From Hydrogenothermus marinus (GTDB lineage: Bacteria > Aquificota > Aquificia > Aquificales > Hydrogenothermaceae): a stretch of DNA of 64,000 nucleotides. The first letter of the stretch is position 1, and each line of letters opens with the position of its first letter. Position numbers and translations under genes: made by a program. Below are positions 47,696-56,141 of this stretch, one piece after another. A model generated the notes under the pieces. That model was not told the origin of the DNA and searched no databases. It saw only the letters and a list, made by a program, of their open reading frames with translations. Where the stretch lies: NCBI RefSeq assembly GCF_003688665.1, contig NZ_REFO01000010.1, positions 124,001 through 188,000 of the forward strand, given 5' to 3'.

Positions 47696-48282
47696 TGGCT
47701 AAAATACTTTTAATCCTTCTTATTCCTTTTTTTTCTTTTGCTAATGAAAGCTTAAATTTAGAAAAAATAATAAAAAAATATTCAAATAGTAAAATAGAGT
47801 TTAAACAAATTTCATACATAAAAGAACTAAATGAAAAACAAGAATTTGCAGGAATTATTTATTTAAAAAGTCCTAAATTTAAAGTTGTTTATACAAAGCC
47901 TTACAAACAAGTTATATTTTCAAAAGAAAATAAAATATTCATATATTCACCAGATGAAAACCAAGTAATAATAACTGATAAAAATAAAGATTTATTTATA
48001 CTTACCTTAGTAAAGATTTTATCAGGAAAAGAAAAATTATCTAATTATTTTTATATAAATAAAAAAAATGAAACTTATGTTTTAACTGCTAAGGAAAAAT
48101 TTATCAAAAAATTTAAACTGAAAAAAATGGAAATAGGATTTAAAAATAATGATATTGAAAAAATTATAATTTATGATACCATAGGAAACAAAATAATTTT
48201 TAAAATAATTAATGTTGAATTTGAAAAAAGTTTTGATATAAATTATATCTTGCCAAAAGATGTAGAAGTAATTAATTATTAA
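47695..48282 (+). CDS. lolA: LolA-like periplasmic lipoprotein carrier
   Basis: This 195-residue protein has a short signal peptide (KILLILLIPFFSFA, cleavage before NESLN) and a LolA fold pattern: IKKYSNSKIEFKQISYIKEL, FAGIIYLKSPKFKVVYTKPYKQVIFS, IFIYSPDENQVIITD. It carries lipoproteins from the inner to the outer membrane. It would serve outer-membrane lipoproteins such as PelC. It overlaps the thioredoxin stop by one base. Confidence 0.82.
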   Translation: MAKILLILLIPFFSFANESLNLEKIIKKYSNSKIEFKQISYIKELNEKQEFAGIIYLKSPKFKVVYTKPYKQVIFSKENKIFIYSPDENQVIITDKNKDLFILTLVKILSGKEKLSNYFYINKKNETYVLTAKEKFIKKFKLKKMEIGFKNNDIEKIIIYDTIGNKIIFKIINVEFEKSFDINYILPKDVEVINY

Positions 48283-48307
48283 TAATAAAAATAAATGGAG
48301 AAGGGAT

Positions 48308-49219
48308 ATGACAGATAAATATGGTAAAAGTAGTTGGTATAAGAGAACTTGGACAGAAGCAGAAAACGAAGATTTTAAGCCAAAAGTAGTAAAAGAAGGT
48401 GTATTAATCGGCAGTCATGCCCTTGCAAAAGCACCGAAGATTTATGGTGTACCTACAGGAGTAGAAGGTTTAGATGATTTATTTTTCATAACAGAGATAG
48501 AAAATGGAAAACCTGTTAAAAAAAACTTAGGAGGAATACCTGCTTATTCTGTTTTTAATATTACAGGTGTAAATGATACAGGAAAGTCTTTAATGGTAGA
48601 ACAGTTTACTGTTAAACAAGCTCAAAGAGGTGAAAAAGTTATATTTGTTACTGTAGAAACTCCTGCAAATTTTGCTATATCATCTATACAGATGAGAGCT
48701 CAGGCTATGGGCTATGATTTTTCAAAAATAGAAGATAATATTATCTTAATAGATGCAGCATCTCATGTATCATTAAGGGAAAACATACCAAATTTAACAG
48801 CTACTATGGAATATGCAATAAAAGAGTATGGAGCAAAATTCGTAGTTATTGATTCTGTGACAGGGTTATTTGAAAATCTAGAGATGAAAGCAAGAGGTAT
48901 AGTAAGAAGACTATATAGTTTTATGAAAGAACATAAACAAACTGCCCTTTTTGTTTCTCAAAAAAGAAGTGGACATGAAGATTTAAGCTCAGAAGCAGCA
49001 GGTGGCTATGCAGTAGGACATATTGTTGATGGAACAATGGTTCTTGCAAAAGAGATTATTATGACAACTTATCAAGCTAAAATATATAAAAAACCTATTG
49101 GTGAAATTGTACGATTATTCCGTATAGATGGATGTCGTATGTCTGGACATGATACAAAAACTCATTATCTTGAAATAACAGAAACAGGTTTAGTAAGAAT
49201 ATTAGAACCATTAAGTTAA
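48308..49219 (+). CDS. Thermophile KaiC-domain RecA-like ATPase
   Basis: This 303-residue single-domain KaiC-like protein has Walker A GVNDTGKS (residues 87-94), a catalytic-type Glu in VETPANFA (about 117) and Walker B FVVIDSV (about 178-184). An N-terminal extension with VPTGVEGLDDLFF precedes the ATPase core. It matches my recollection of the thermo_KaiC_2 family (AF_0795-like), found across bacteria and archaea but only in thermophiles. The family is presumed regulatory and its target is unknown. GGAGAAGG precedes the ATG. The HTH partner follows after 20 nt. Confidence 0.82.
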   Translation: MTDKYGKSSWYKRTWTEAENEDFKPKVVKEGVLIGSHALAKAPKIYGVPTGVEGLDDLFFITEIENGKPVKKNLGGIPAYSVFNITGVNDTGKSLMVEQFTVKQAQRGEKVIFVTVETPANFAISSIQMRAQAMGYDFSKIEDNIILIDAASHVSLRENIPNLTATMEYAIKEYGAKFVVIDSVTGLFENLEMKARGIVRRLYSFMKEHKQTALFVSQKRSGHEDLSSEAAGGYAVGHIVDGTMVLAKEIIMTTYQAKIYKKPIGEIVRLFRIDGCRMSGHDTKTHYLEITETGLVRILEPLS

Positions 49220-49239
49220 AATAAAAAGGAGGGTTTGAT

Positions 49240-49896
49240 ATGGTTATAGAACTAAAACCACAAGTGGATGAAAGTGAGCTTGAATCTTTAGTAGCTCGTG
49301 TATTTTTTAAATCTATTGATTTATTAGGAGGTCTTACAAAGCTTGCAGAATATCGTACACTTACTTGGCTTCCATCTTTAGCTCGTGCTGCTTATGCAGT
49401 TGTTTTAAGTGATAAATACTTTTATACAGAAGAAGAAATTGCAGAAAAAGTGGGGCTTACTAAAAATACAGTTCGTAATATATTAAGGGCTGATCCAGAG
49501 CTTGCACTTTATAAAGTTCAACATATAGATGAGCTAACATCAGAAGAGAAAAAAGAGTTAAGAGTACACACTGCTGGAGGTATTGCTAAACTTGCTTACA
49601 GAATGATTAAAGAAGGCCAAGAAGCCCAAAGCTTATTACAGTTCTGTCAACAAATGACAGAGCAAGCAGTACAAGTAGTTTGTGAAGCTCCATGGCCTTA
49701 TTTAGTATTAAAACAACTTAGAGGTATAAAATATCCAATTACAAAACCTGAAGAAATAGCTGAAAAACTTAAAGGTATAAAAGCACAAGGTTTAGAAATC
49801 TCTGAAATTGTTGAGCATATAAATTATCCAATTAATACACCTGCATTGCTTTTACATGAAATCCATGAGTATTTACAAAAACAAGAATTAGTATAA
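49240..49896 (+). CDS. KaiC-associated HTH regulatory protein
   Basis: This 218-residue protein has a helix-turn-helix at about 63-85 (TEEEIAEKVGLTKNTVRNILRAD) and a long helical remainder (VHTAGGIAKLAYRMIKEGQEAQSLLQF, then IKYPITKPEEIAEKLKGIKAQGLEISEIVEHINYPINTP). A common 'near-KaiC' domain has been described for proteins encoded beside thermophile KaiC homologues, and this fits by position and pattern. It probably binds DNA under control of the ATPase. GGAGGG precedes the ATG and a terminator follows, so the pair is one operon. Confidence 0.72.
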   Translation: MVIELKPQVDESELESLVARVFFKSIDLLGGLTKLAEYRTLTWLPSLARAAYAVVLSDKYFYTEEEIAEKVGLTKNTVRNILRADPELALYKVQHIDELTSEEKKELRVHTAGGIAKLAYRMIKEGQEAQSLLQFCQQMTEQAVQVVCEAPWPYLVLKQLRGIKYPITKPEEIAEKLKGIKAQGLEISEIVEHINYPINTPALLLHEIHEYLQKQELV

Positions 49897-49904
49897 AAAA
49901 TTTT

Positions 49905-49928
49905 AAGGGTTCTACTTGAACCCTTTTT
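49905..49928 (+). terminator. Terminator after the KaiC/HTH pair
   Basis: AAGGGTTC pairs with GAACCCTT over a 5-nt loop, followed by further T. It begins 9 nt after the stop. Confidence 0.92.
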
Positions 49929-49983
49929 CTATTATTTTATATTTGATATACTTAAAATAAATATATTCCTAAAGAGGATAATT

Positions 49984-50440
49984 ATGAAATTTAATTACGG
50001 CAAAACCATTCTTCTTGGAATTATATTATTTACATTATTTACAATATCCTCATTTTTTTTTCTTACCTACTAAGTATAGTGTTTCTTTTGCAATAATGGA
50101 TATAGCCGTTATAGTTTTTGCATTTTTAGTTTGGCTTAATGATAAATATTATAATGAACAAATTAGTATTAGAGTTTTTTCCATAGCAGATAAAAAATTT
50201 ATAGAAGATGTTATTGTTAGACAGATGAATATGCATGGTATTTCTAATATTGTAAGAAAAGAGAACAAAATTGAGTTTTACAAAGGAAAAAATAAAGCAG
50301 GTGAAGTTAGATATAAATTAGATGAAAAAGGTAATCCACTTTACATTGATAAAAAATGGGTTATAGAAGTAGAAGCTCCTGAATATATTCTTCATAATAT
50401 AGATCATGAACTTTGGAGTTTAATAGGAACAAAACAGTAA
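49984..50440 (+). pseudogene. Two-helix membrane protein gene interrupted by a frameshift at a 9-T tract
   Basis: An ATG at 49984 with AGAGGA 5 nt upstream starts a membrane-type sequence (KTILLGIILFTLFTISS) that stops at 50071, just after nine T (50053-50061). Reading one T fewer joins it to a 130-residue open frame ending at 50440. The joined product is 151 residues with two transmembrane helices (about 8-27 and 32-50) and a soluble C-terminus (FIEDVIVRQMNMHGIS ... HELWSLIGTKQ). I do not recognise the family. The gene may be broken, rescued by slippage, phase-variable or a sequencing error. It stands directly upstream of the Pel operon. Confidence 0.6.
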
Positions 50441-50501
50441 ATATAACTAAAAAATTTTAACAATTATTCGATAATTTTAAAAAAGTATCAAATGTGATTT
50501 T

Positions 50502-50520
50502 TCATTATAAATGATATAAT
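50502..50520 (+). promoter_or_regulatory. Pel operon promoter with a TCATT-ATA-AATGA repeat against the -10
   Basis: A consensus TATAAT lies at 50515-50520. A perfect 5+3+5 inverted repeat at 50502-50514 abuts it, lying in the spacer where a bound protein would block polymerase. The -35 is weak (TGTGAT region). The pelC ATG is 69 nt further, after AAAGGAG. Operator function is an inference. Confidence 0.45.
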
Positions 50521-50588
50521 ATTAAATATAATAAATAATGTTAAATATAATTATGGTAAATAAAAATTTAGTTAAAAAAGGAGTTATT

Positions 50589-51065
50589 ATGAAAAAATCT
50601 TTTTTTACAATATTATTAATATTTTTTTCGTTTTATTTATTATCTTGTTCTTCAGTAAAAGAAAATATAAAAGTAGGGAAATTACCTAAAAAAGGAATTA
50701 TTGTTGTTTACCCTTTTGAAAACTTCTCTCAAACTCCTTATGCAGGTGTGAAAGCAGCTTCTTTAACAAAGGGGATTTTATTAAGTAAAGGTTTTAAAGT
50801 AGTAGATGGTTATATTTTTGATGGTGAAAATATAAAATTAAAAAGCATTAAAAATTTTGATTATAAATTAACTGGTAAAGTAATAGAATGGAGATATAAA
50901 ACAGGAATAGATGGTGAACCTGCAGTTAGTTTGTATATACAAATTAAAAATAAAAATGGACATTTAATATGGTCTGCTACTGGATCAAAATCACAATGGG
51001 GACATAAATCTGTATCTTTAACAGCTCAAGAATTAATAGATGAGCTTGTTAGTAAAAGTAAATGA
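50589..51065 (+). CDS. pelC: Pel polysaccharide outer-membrane lipoprotein PelC
   Basis: This 158-residue lipoprotein has the signal KKSFFTILLIFFSFYLLSC ending in a lipobox Cys (residue 19 or so). The mature part IIVVYPFENFSQTPYAGVKAASLTKGILLSKGFKVV matches the PelC pattern (P-F-x-N-x-S/T-x-T-P-x-A-G). In Pseudomonas PelC forms a 12-subunit ring at the outer membrane that guides the polymer to PelB. Length is close to the Pseudomonas protein (172). The ATG at 50589 has AAAGGAG 6 nt upstream; an in-frame ATG 51 nt earlier would bury the signal peptide. It overlaps pelD by 4 nt. Confidence 0.8.
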   Translation: MKKSFFTILLIFFSFYLLSCSSVKENIKVGKLPKKGIIVVYPFENFSQTPYAGVKAASLTKGILLSKGFKVVDGYIFDGENIKLKSIKNFDYKLTGKVIEWRYKTGIDGEPAVSLYIQIKNKNGHLIWSATGSKSQWGHKSVSLTAQELIDELVSKSK

Positions 51066-52327
51066 AAGAAAGTTTAAAATCAAATATAAAAATAAATTTT
51101 AAAAGTTTAAAAGATATTTCTGTTATTTTTGAAATAATTGTAATATTTGTTGTATCTTTTTCTATAGGATATATTTTAAATAATCAAGATCCTCTATTTA
51201 TAAAAACCTCTAATTTTAATTATTTTTATATACCTATTTTGGTTTTATCTTTATTTTATGGTATGGGTGCTGGATTATTGTTACTATTTTTACTTACTAT
51301 TTCTGGTTTTATTTATTTAAAAGAGTTTCCTGAATTTTTTTTCTTAAATGGTTTGATGCTTTCTTTAATTTCAGGAGAATTTTATTTTTATTGGCGAAAA
51401 AAAATAGAATCAATAGAGTCTAAAGCAACATATTTAGAGGAAAAATTAAGAGAAATAGGTATAGCTGCACATACAATCAGAATATCTCATGATATATTGG
51501 AAAAAAGCTATATATCAAAACCTTATACAATAAGAGCTGTTTTACATAAAATACAAAAAGAAGAAAATATAGAAAATTTTTTTAAATTCATATCAAATCA
51601 ATTTTTTGTAGAAAGTTTTGTCTATGTGGAGTATGATTCTGAAAAAGAAGAAATAAAAAATGTGTATCCTTTTAATTCAGATAAAAAAAAGATAGATTTA
51701 GAGCATCCTTTGATTCAAAAAATGTTATTTTTGCAAGAGATTGTATATATAAAAGATATGATAGATATAAAAAATATAGATTATATAGCTACCATTCCTA
51801 TATTTGATATTAATGAAAAATTAAAAGCATTTTTTTTAATAGAACATATACCATTTATCCATTATAATATTGAAAATCTACTTTCTATACAGCTTGTTTC
51901 TCAGTATTTTTTATTTAATATAGCTAAACAAAAAGAAATTGAAGCTATTAGTAAAGAGAATATATTACCTGAATATATTCCATCTGATTTTAAATATGAA
52001 ATATTTAAACTACGTAAATTAAAAAAAATTTCAGATGTAGATTCTTCTATTGTAATAATAGAAGTAAAAAGTAGTTATTCTTCAATAATAGATAACTTCT
52101 TAGGACAAAGCCTTAGAGCTTTAGATTTTTATACAAAAATAGAAAATAAAGAGAATAATATTTTTATAATTGTCCTTCCCTTAATTGCTAAGGAAGGAGG
52201 TATTGGATTTATAAATAGATTATATGAGCAATTTGATTTTTTAGACCATAAATATAAATATTTTGTTTTTAATATTAAAGATTTAAATAAAGTGAATGAA
52301 ATTTTAAATAATTTGGTAAAAGGATAA
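51062..52327 (+). CDS. pelD: Pel regulatory inner-membrane protein PelD (c-di-GMP receptor)
   Basis: This 421-residue protein has four transmembrane helices within about 20-112 and a helical stalk (about 112-135). A GAF domain (about 165-295) and a degenerate GGDEF domain (about 305-421) follow, the same layout as Pseudomonas PelD (455). The GGDEF-like part lacks GGDEF but keeps an inhibitory-site RxxD, Arg352-Ala-Leu-Asp355, which in PelD binds c-di-GMP and switches on synthesis by PelF. It starts within the pelC stop (ATGA) and pelE follows after 4 nt. Confidence 0.8.
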   Translation: MKESLKSNIKINFKSLKDISVIFEIIVIFVVSFSIGYILNNQDPLFIKTSNFNYFYIPILVLSLFYGMGAGLLLLFLLTISGFIYLKEFPEFFFLNGLMLSLISGEFYFYWRKKIESIESKATYLEEKLREIGIAAHTIRISHDILEKSYISKPYTIRAVLHKIQKEENIENFFKFISNQFFVESFVYVEYDSEKEEIKNVYPFNSDKKKIDLEHPLIQKMLFLQEIVYIKDMIDIKNIDYIATIPIFDINEKLKAFFLIEHIPFIHYNIENLLSIQLVSQYFLFNIAKQKEIEAISKENILPEYIPSDFKYEIFKLRKLKKISDVDSSIVIIEVKSSYSSIIDNFLGQSLRALDFYTKIENKENNIFIIVLPLIAKEGGIGFINRLYEQFDFLDHKYKYFVFNIKDLNKVNEILNNLVKG

Positions 52328-52331
52328 AATA

Positions 52332-53306
52332 TTGCAAAAAGAATACATATATTTTAGCATATTCTTTGAAATAGTTGGGATGGCAAATTTTTTGATATTT
52401 GATAATATATTTTCTATTTATGTTTATATAATTTTTCATTTAATAGCTAGTTTTTTTATTTCTTTAGTCTTAACTCCAATATTTGCTATTAAATTAAAAA
52501 AACAAAAAGTAAAAATAATAATATTACTAACTACTTTTATATTTATCACTTCAGTTATAGGAATTATTTTATCTATTATATATGTATTATTTTATAAAAC
52601 TTCAAAAAAGAAAAATCTAAATATAGATATATTAGAAACAGAAGATTTAGAAGAACATATTCCTATAATAAAACGAAGATTAGGAGAAGGCTCCTTACAA
52701 AACTTCAATAAAAATTTACCAGAACATATAAAGCTTAATATTCTATCTTTGCAAAAAAGATTAAAGTATCCAAATAAAGGTGTAATTTTAAAAGAAGCTT
52801 TTTCAGATAATAATGATGAAATTAGATTATTAGCTTTTAGTATCTTTTCAAAAGAAGAAGATAATATAAATAAAAATATATTTGAATTACAAAAGAAACT
52901 AGAAAATGTAAATTCTAAAGAAGAAAAAGCAGATATATATAAAAATATAGCTGTTTTATATTGGGAAAGTATATTCCTTGGTATTGTAGATGAAGAATTA
53001 AAAAATTACTATTTGGATTTGTCAAAAGAATATTTTTTAAAAGCTCTTAGCTTAAAACAAGATCCAGAAATAAAATTTTATCTTGGAAGAATCGCTTTAT
53101 TAGAAAAAGATTATAAGCTTGCAGAAGAATATTTAAGTAAAGCTTATGAATTAGGAAATAGAAAAGTTATCCCTTATCTAATGGAAATCTATTATGAAAA
53201 AAAGGATTTTAAGAAAATTTTTAATTTAGTTAAAAATATTGATTTATATTCTATACATCCAAATTTTTATTTTAATTACAAGGTATGGTCTGAAGATGAA
53301 ATCTAA
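52332..53306 (+). CDS. pelE: Pel inner-membrane TPR protein PelE
   Basis: This 324-residue protein has membrane helices at about 5-27, 30-52 and 60-88, a cytoplasmic helical region, and at least two clear TPR units (EYFLKALSLKQDPEIKFYLGRIALLEKDYKLAEEYLSKAYEL). PelE of Pseudomonas (329) has the same size and build and bridges PelD, PelF and PelG. The start appears to be the TTG at 52332, with AAGGA 7 nt upstream. Its last 11 nt overlap pelF. Sequence signatures of PelE are weak, so position carries much of the call. Confidence 0.72.
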   Translation: MQKEYIYFSIFFEIVGMANFLIFDNIFSIYVYIIFHLIASFFISLVLTPIFAIKLKKQKVKIIILLTTFIFITSVIGIILSIIYVLFYKTSKKKNLNIDILETEDLEEHIPIIKRRLGEGSLQNFNKNLPEHIKLNILSLQKRLKYPNKGVILKEAFSDNNDEIRLLAFSIFSKEEDNINKNIFELQKKLENVNSKEEKADIYKNIAVLYWESIFLGIVDEELKNYYLDLSKEYFLKALSLKQDPEIKFYLGRIALLEKDYKLAEEYLSKAYELGNRKVIPYLMEIYYEKKDFKKIFNLVKNIDLYSIHPNFYFNYKVWSEDEI

Positions 53307-54777
53307 TATAGATATACTGATAATTGGAGAAGGAACATATCCATATATAAGAGGAGGAGTTTCTTCTTGGATTCATCAATTAATATCAGGTCTTCCTGAG
53401 TTTAAATTTGGAGTTTTATTCATAGGAAGTAGAAGAGAAGATTATGGAGAAAAAAGATATAAATTCCCTGATAATTTAGTTTATTTTGATGAAATATATA
53501 TTTTTGATAAGGAAGAACTACCTATACCTAAAAGAAGAAAACTAAAAAAAGAATATTACCAACAAATAGAAACAGTTCATAAATCCTTTAATAAAGAAGG
53601 TAATAATTTAGATGCTATTAATAGACTGATTGAAAATATATCTTTAGAAGATTTTCTCTATTCAAATGTATCTTGGGAATTTATAGTTAATACTTACTTG
53701 GAAAAATATGAAAATGAATCATTTATTGATTACTTTTGGACAATTCGTAATATGCATATACCCCTGTGGGAAATATTTAAGGCTATAAATCGTATTCCAA
53801 GAATAAAGATTGTTCATTCTCCTTCAACTGGTTATGCAGGCTTTTTAGCAGGACTTCTTAAACTCAATAGAAATATCCCTTATATACTTACAGAGCACGG
53901 AATATATACAAGAGAAAGGAAAATTGATTTACTTACTTCAGATTGGTTTTCCACTAGAAGAAGATTCCTTAAAAGTATGGAAGAATCTTCAGGATTAGAA
54001 TTTGTATGGAATAAATTTTTTGAAAGTATAGGAAGATTTAGCTATTATACGGCAGATAAAATTTTATCATTATATGAAAAAGCTAGACAGATACAAATTG
54101 AATATGGAGCACCTAAAGAAAAGACAATGGTTATACCTAATGGTGTAAATATAGATAGATTAAAATCATGTTTAGAAAAAAGACCTTCAAAAAATCCAAA
54201 AGTAATAGGTTTAATAGGAAGAGTTGTTCCTATTAAAGATATAAAAACATTTATAAAAGCTATGAGAATTGTTGTAAATAAAATACCTGATGCTGAAGGA
54301 TGGGTTGTTGGTCCAACAGATGAAGATCCTGAATATTATGAAGAATGCAAAAATTTAGTAAAGGTTTTAGATTTAGAAAAAAATGTAAAATTTTTAGGCT
54401 TTCAGAATATATTAGATATTTTCCCAAAAATCTCTGTAAATACTCTTACTTCTATTAGTGAAGGAATGCCTCTTTCTATATTAGAAGGTTTTGCTGCAGG
54501 TGTTCCTGCAGTTACTACAGATGTAGGTTCTTGCTTTGATATTATATATGGTGGACTAAATGAAGAAGATAAAAAGTTAGGTAATGCTGGTTTTGTTTGT
54601 AAAGTTGCAGATGCTAAAGATTTAGCAAAACATTATATAAAACTTTTAGAAAATGAAGCCCTTTGGAAAAAATGTCAGCAGGTGGCTTTAGAAAGGGTTA
54701 ATAAGTTTTATACTCAAGAATTATTTTTTTCTAATTATAAAAAATTATATTACGAGGCTTTATCTTGGCAGGAATAG
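53296..54777 (+). CDS. pelF: Pel glycosyltransferase PelF
   Basis: This 493-residue GT4-family retaining glycosyltransferase polymerises the Pel chain from UDP-sugars at the inner face of the inner membrane. The PelF-specific N-terminus IGEGTYPYIRGGVSSWIHQLISGLPE is clear. VIGLIGRVVPIKDIKTFIKAM and SEGMPLSILEGFAAGVPAVTTDVGSC with the Ex7E pair (Glu389, Glu397) follow. Length agrees with Pseudomonas PelF (507). The ATG at 53296, inside pelE, was chosen because it begins the conserved N-terminus; its ribosome site is poor, suggesting coupled translation. Confidence 0.92.
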   Translation: MKSNIDILIIGEGTYPYIRGGVSSWIHQLISGLPEFKFGVLFIGSRREDYGEKRYKFPDNLVYFDEIYIFDKEELPIPKRRKLKKEYYQQIETVHKSFNKEGNNLDAINRLIENISLEDFLYSNVSWEFIVNTYLEKYENESFIDYFWTIRNMHIPLWEIFKAINRIPRIKIVHSPSTGYAGFLAGLLKLNRNIPYILTEHGIYTRERKIDLLTSDWFSTRRRFLKSMEESSGLEFVWNKFFESIGRFSYYTADKILSLYEKARQIQIEYGAPKEKTMVIPNGVNIDRLKSCLEKRPSKNPKVIGLIGRVVPIKDIKTFIKAMRIVVNKIPDAEGWVVGPTDEDPEYYEECKNLVKVLDLEKNVKFLGFQNILDIFPKISVNTLTSISEGMPLSILEGFAAGVPAVTTDVGSCFDIIYGGLNEEDKKLGNAGFVCKVADAKDLAKHYIKLLENEALWKKCQQVALERVNKFYTQELFFSNYKKLYYEALSWQE

Positions 54778-56141
54778 GTTTTGAATTAAGAAAAATACTA
54801 AAGAAAAATAAGATAAGTTCTTTATTTGAAGCTTATGGATATGCTGCTATCTTATCTGCAGGTGGATGGGTAATATCTATTCTGGCAATAATTTTAGTTG
54901 GACTTATCAATATATCAATATATGGAAATTCAGCTGATATTATAAAATTTCAGGTAAGTGTTACATATCTAATTTCTTTAAGCTTAATATTATCTGGCTT
55001 TCATCAGTTAGTTTTTACAAGATTTGTTGCAGATAGAATATATGAAGGTAAAGAGGAAGAAATTGTACCTAATTTTTTTGGTATTTTAACTCTAAATACT
55101 GCTTTGTCTTTATTATTTTCCATTATTTATATTTATTTATTTTTAAAAGATGTAAAAAATATATATTTTGTTACTACTTTTTTATTTAGTTTGATTTTAC
55201 TTTCTAATCTTTGGATAATAAATATTTTAGCTATAAGTGTAAAAAAATATAGATATGTTGTTTTGTCTTATTTTTTCTCATATCTATTAATCATAGTTTT
55301 TTCATATTTTATAGGTTATTTTGGATTAGCTTATTTGCTTATTTCTTTTTTCTTAGGAAATTTAATATTATTTATTTTATTGCTTTATTTAATTTTAAAA
55401 AATTATCAATTTTTTGAAGTTTTATCTTTTGATTTTATAAAAGCTTATAAACAATATTTTCCATTAGCATTAGCAGGTTTTTTCTTTAATCTTGGGATAT
55501 GGGCTGATGAATATATATTTTGGTATTCACCATTAACTGGTGAAGATATAATTGGAAAGATTAGATCATCTGTCGTTTATGATTTACCTTTGTTTTTAGC
55601 TTATTTATCAATTATTCCAGGTATGGCTGTTTTTTTCTTAAGATTAGAAGCAGATTTTGCTGAATATTATGAAAAATATTTCAAGGGTGTTGTAGAAGGA
55701 GCTACATTAGAAACCTTAGTTAGATTTAAAGAACAGATGATAGACATAGTTAGAATTTCAATAAAAGAAGCCATAGTTTTACAAGGTATATTCAATATTA
55801 TACTCTATATAACTGCACCTTTAATTTTTTCTATATTCAATTTACCTTCAGCTGCAATACCACTATTTTATATAGATATGATAGCCACGCAGCTTCAACT
55901 CTTAGTAATGAACATACTTGCTATTTTATTTTATTTAGATAGAAGATATGAAACATTGATTATTACAATAATAATGGCAGTATTTAACATTATTTTGCCA
56001 ATAATAACTATAATATTAGGTCCCTATTATTATGGATATGGAACAGCTTTAGCAATGTTAATTGCTTCTACTATTGGTTTAATTTATTTAGATAAAGTTA
56101 TGAGGAGATTAGAGTATGAAACTTTTATGCTACAAAGATAA
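54765..56141 (+). CDS. pelG: Pel inner-membrane transporter PelG
   Basis: This 458-residue multi-pass protein has about 12 helices. It begins MAGIGFELRKILKKN, the PelG N-terminal signature, and its length is almost identical to Pseudomonas PelG (456). It belongs to the MOP/Wzx-like exporters and carries the polymer across the inner membrane with PelD, PelE and PelF. The start is a TTG inside pelF (13-nt overlap). The stop overlaps pelA by 26 nt. Confidence 0.92.
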   Translation: MAGIGFELRKILKKNKISSLFEAYGYAAILSAGGWVISILAIILVGLINISIYGNSADIIKFQVSVTYLISLSLILSGFHQLVFTRFVADRIYEGKEEEIVPNFFGILTLNTALSLLFSIIYIYLFLKDVKNIYFVTTFLFSLILLSNLWIINILAISVKKYRYVVLSYFFSYLLIIVFSYFIGYFGLAYLLISFFLGNLILFILLLYLILKNYQFFEVLSFDFIKAYKQYFPLALAGFFFNLGIWADEYIFWYSPLTGEDIIGKIRSSVVYDLPLFLAYLSIIPGMAVFFLRLEADFAEYYEKYFKGVVEGATLETLVRFKEQMIDIVRISIKEAIVLQGIFNIILYITAPLIFSIFNLPSAAIPLFYIDMIATQLQLLVMNILAILFYLDRRYETLIITIIMAVFNIILPIITIILGPYYYGYGTALAMLIASTIGLIYLDKVMRRLEYETFMLQR

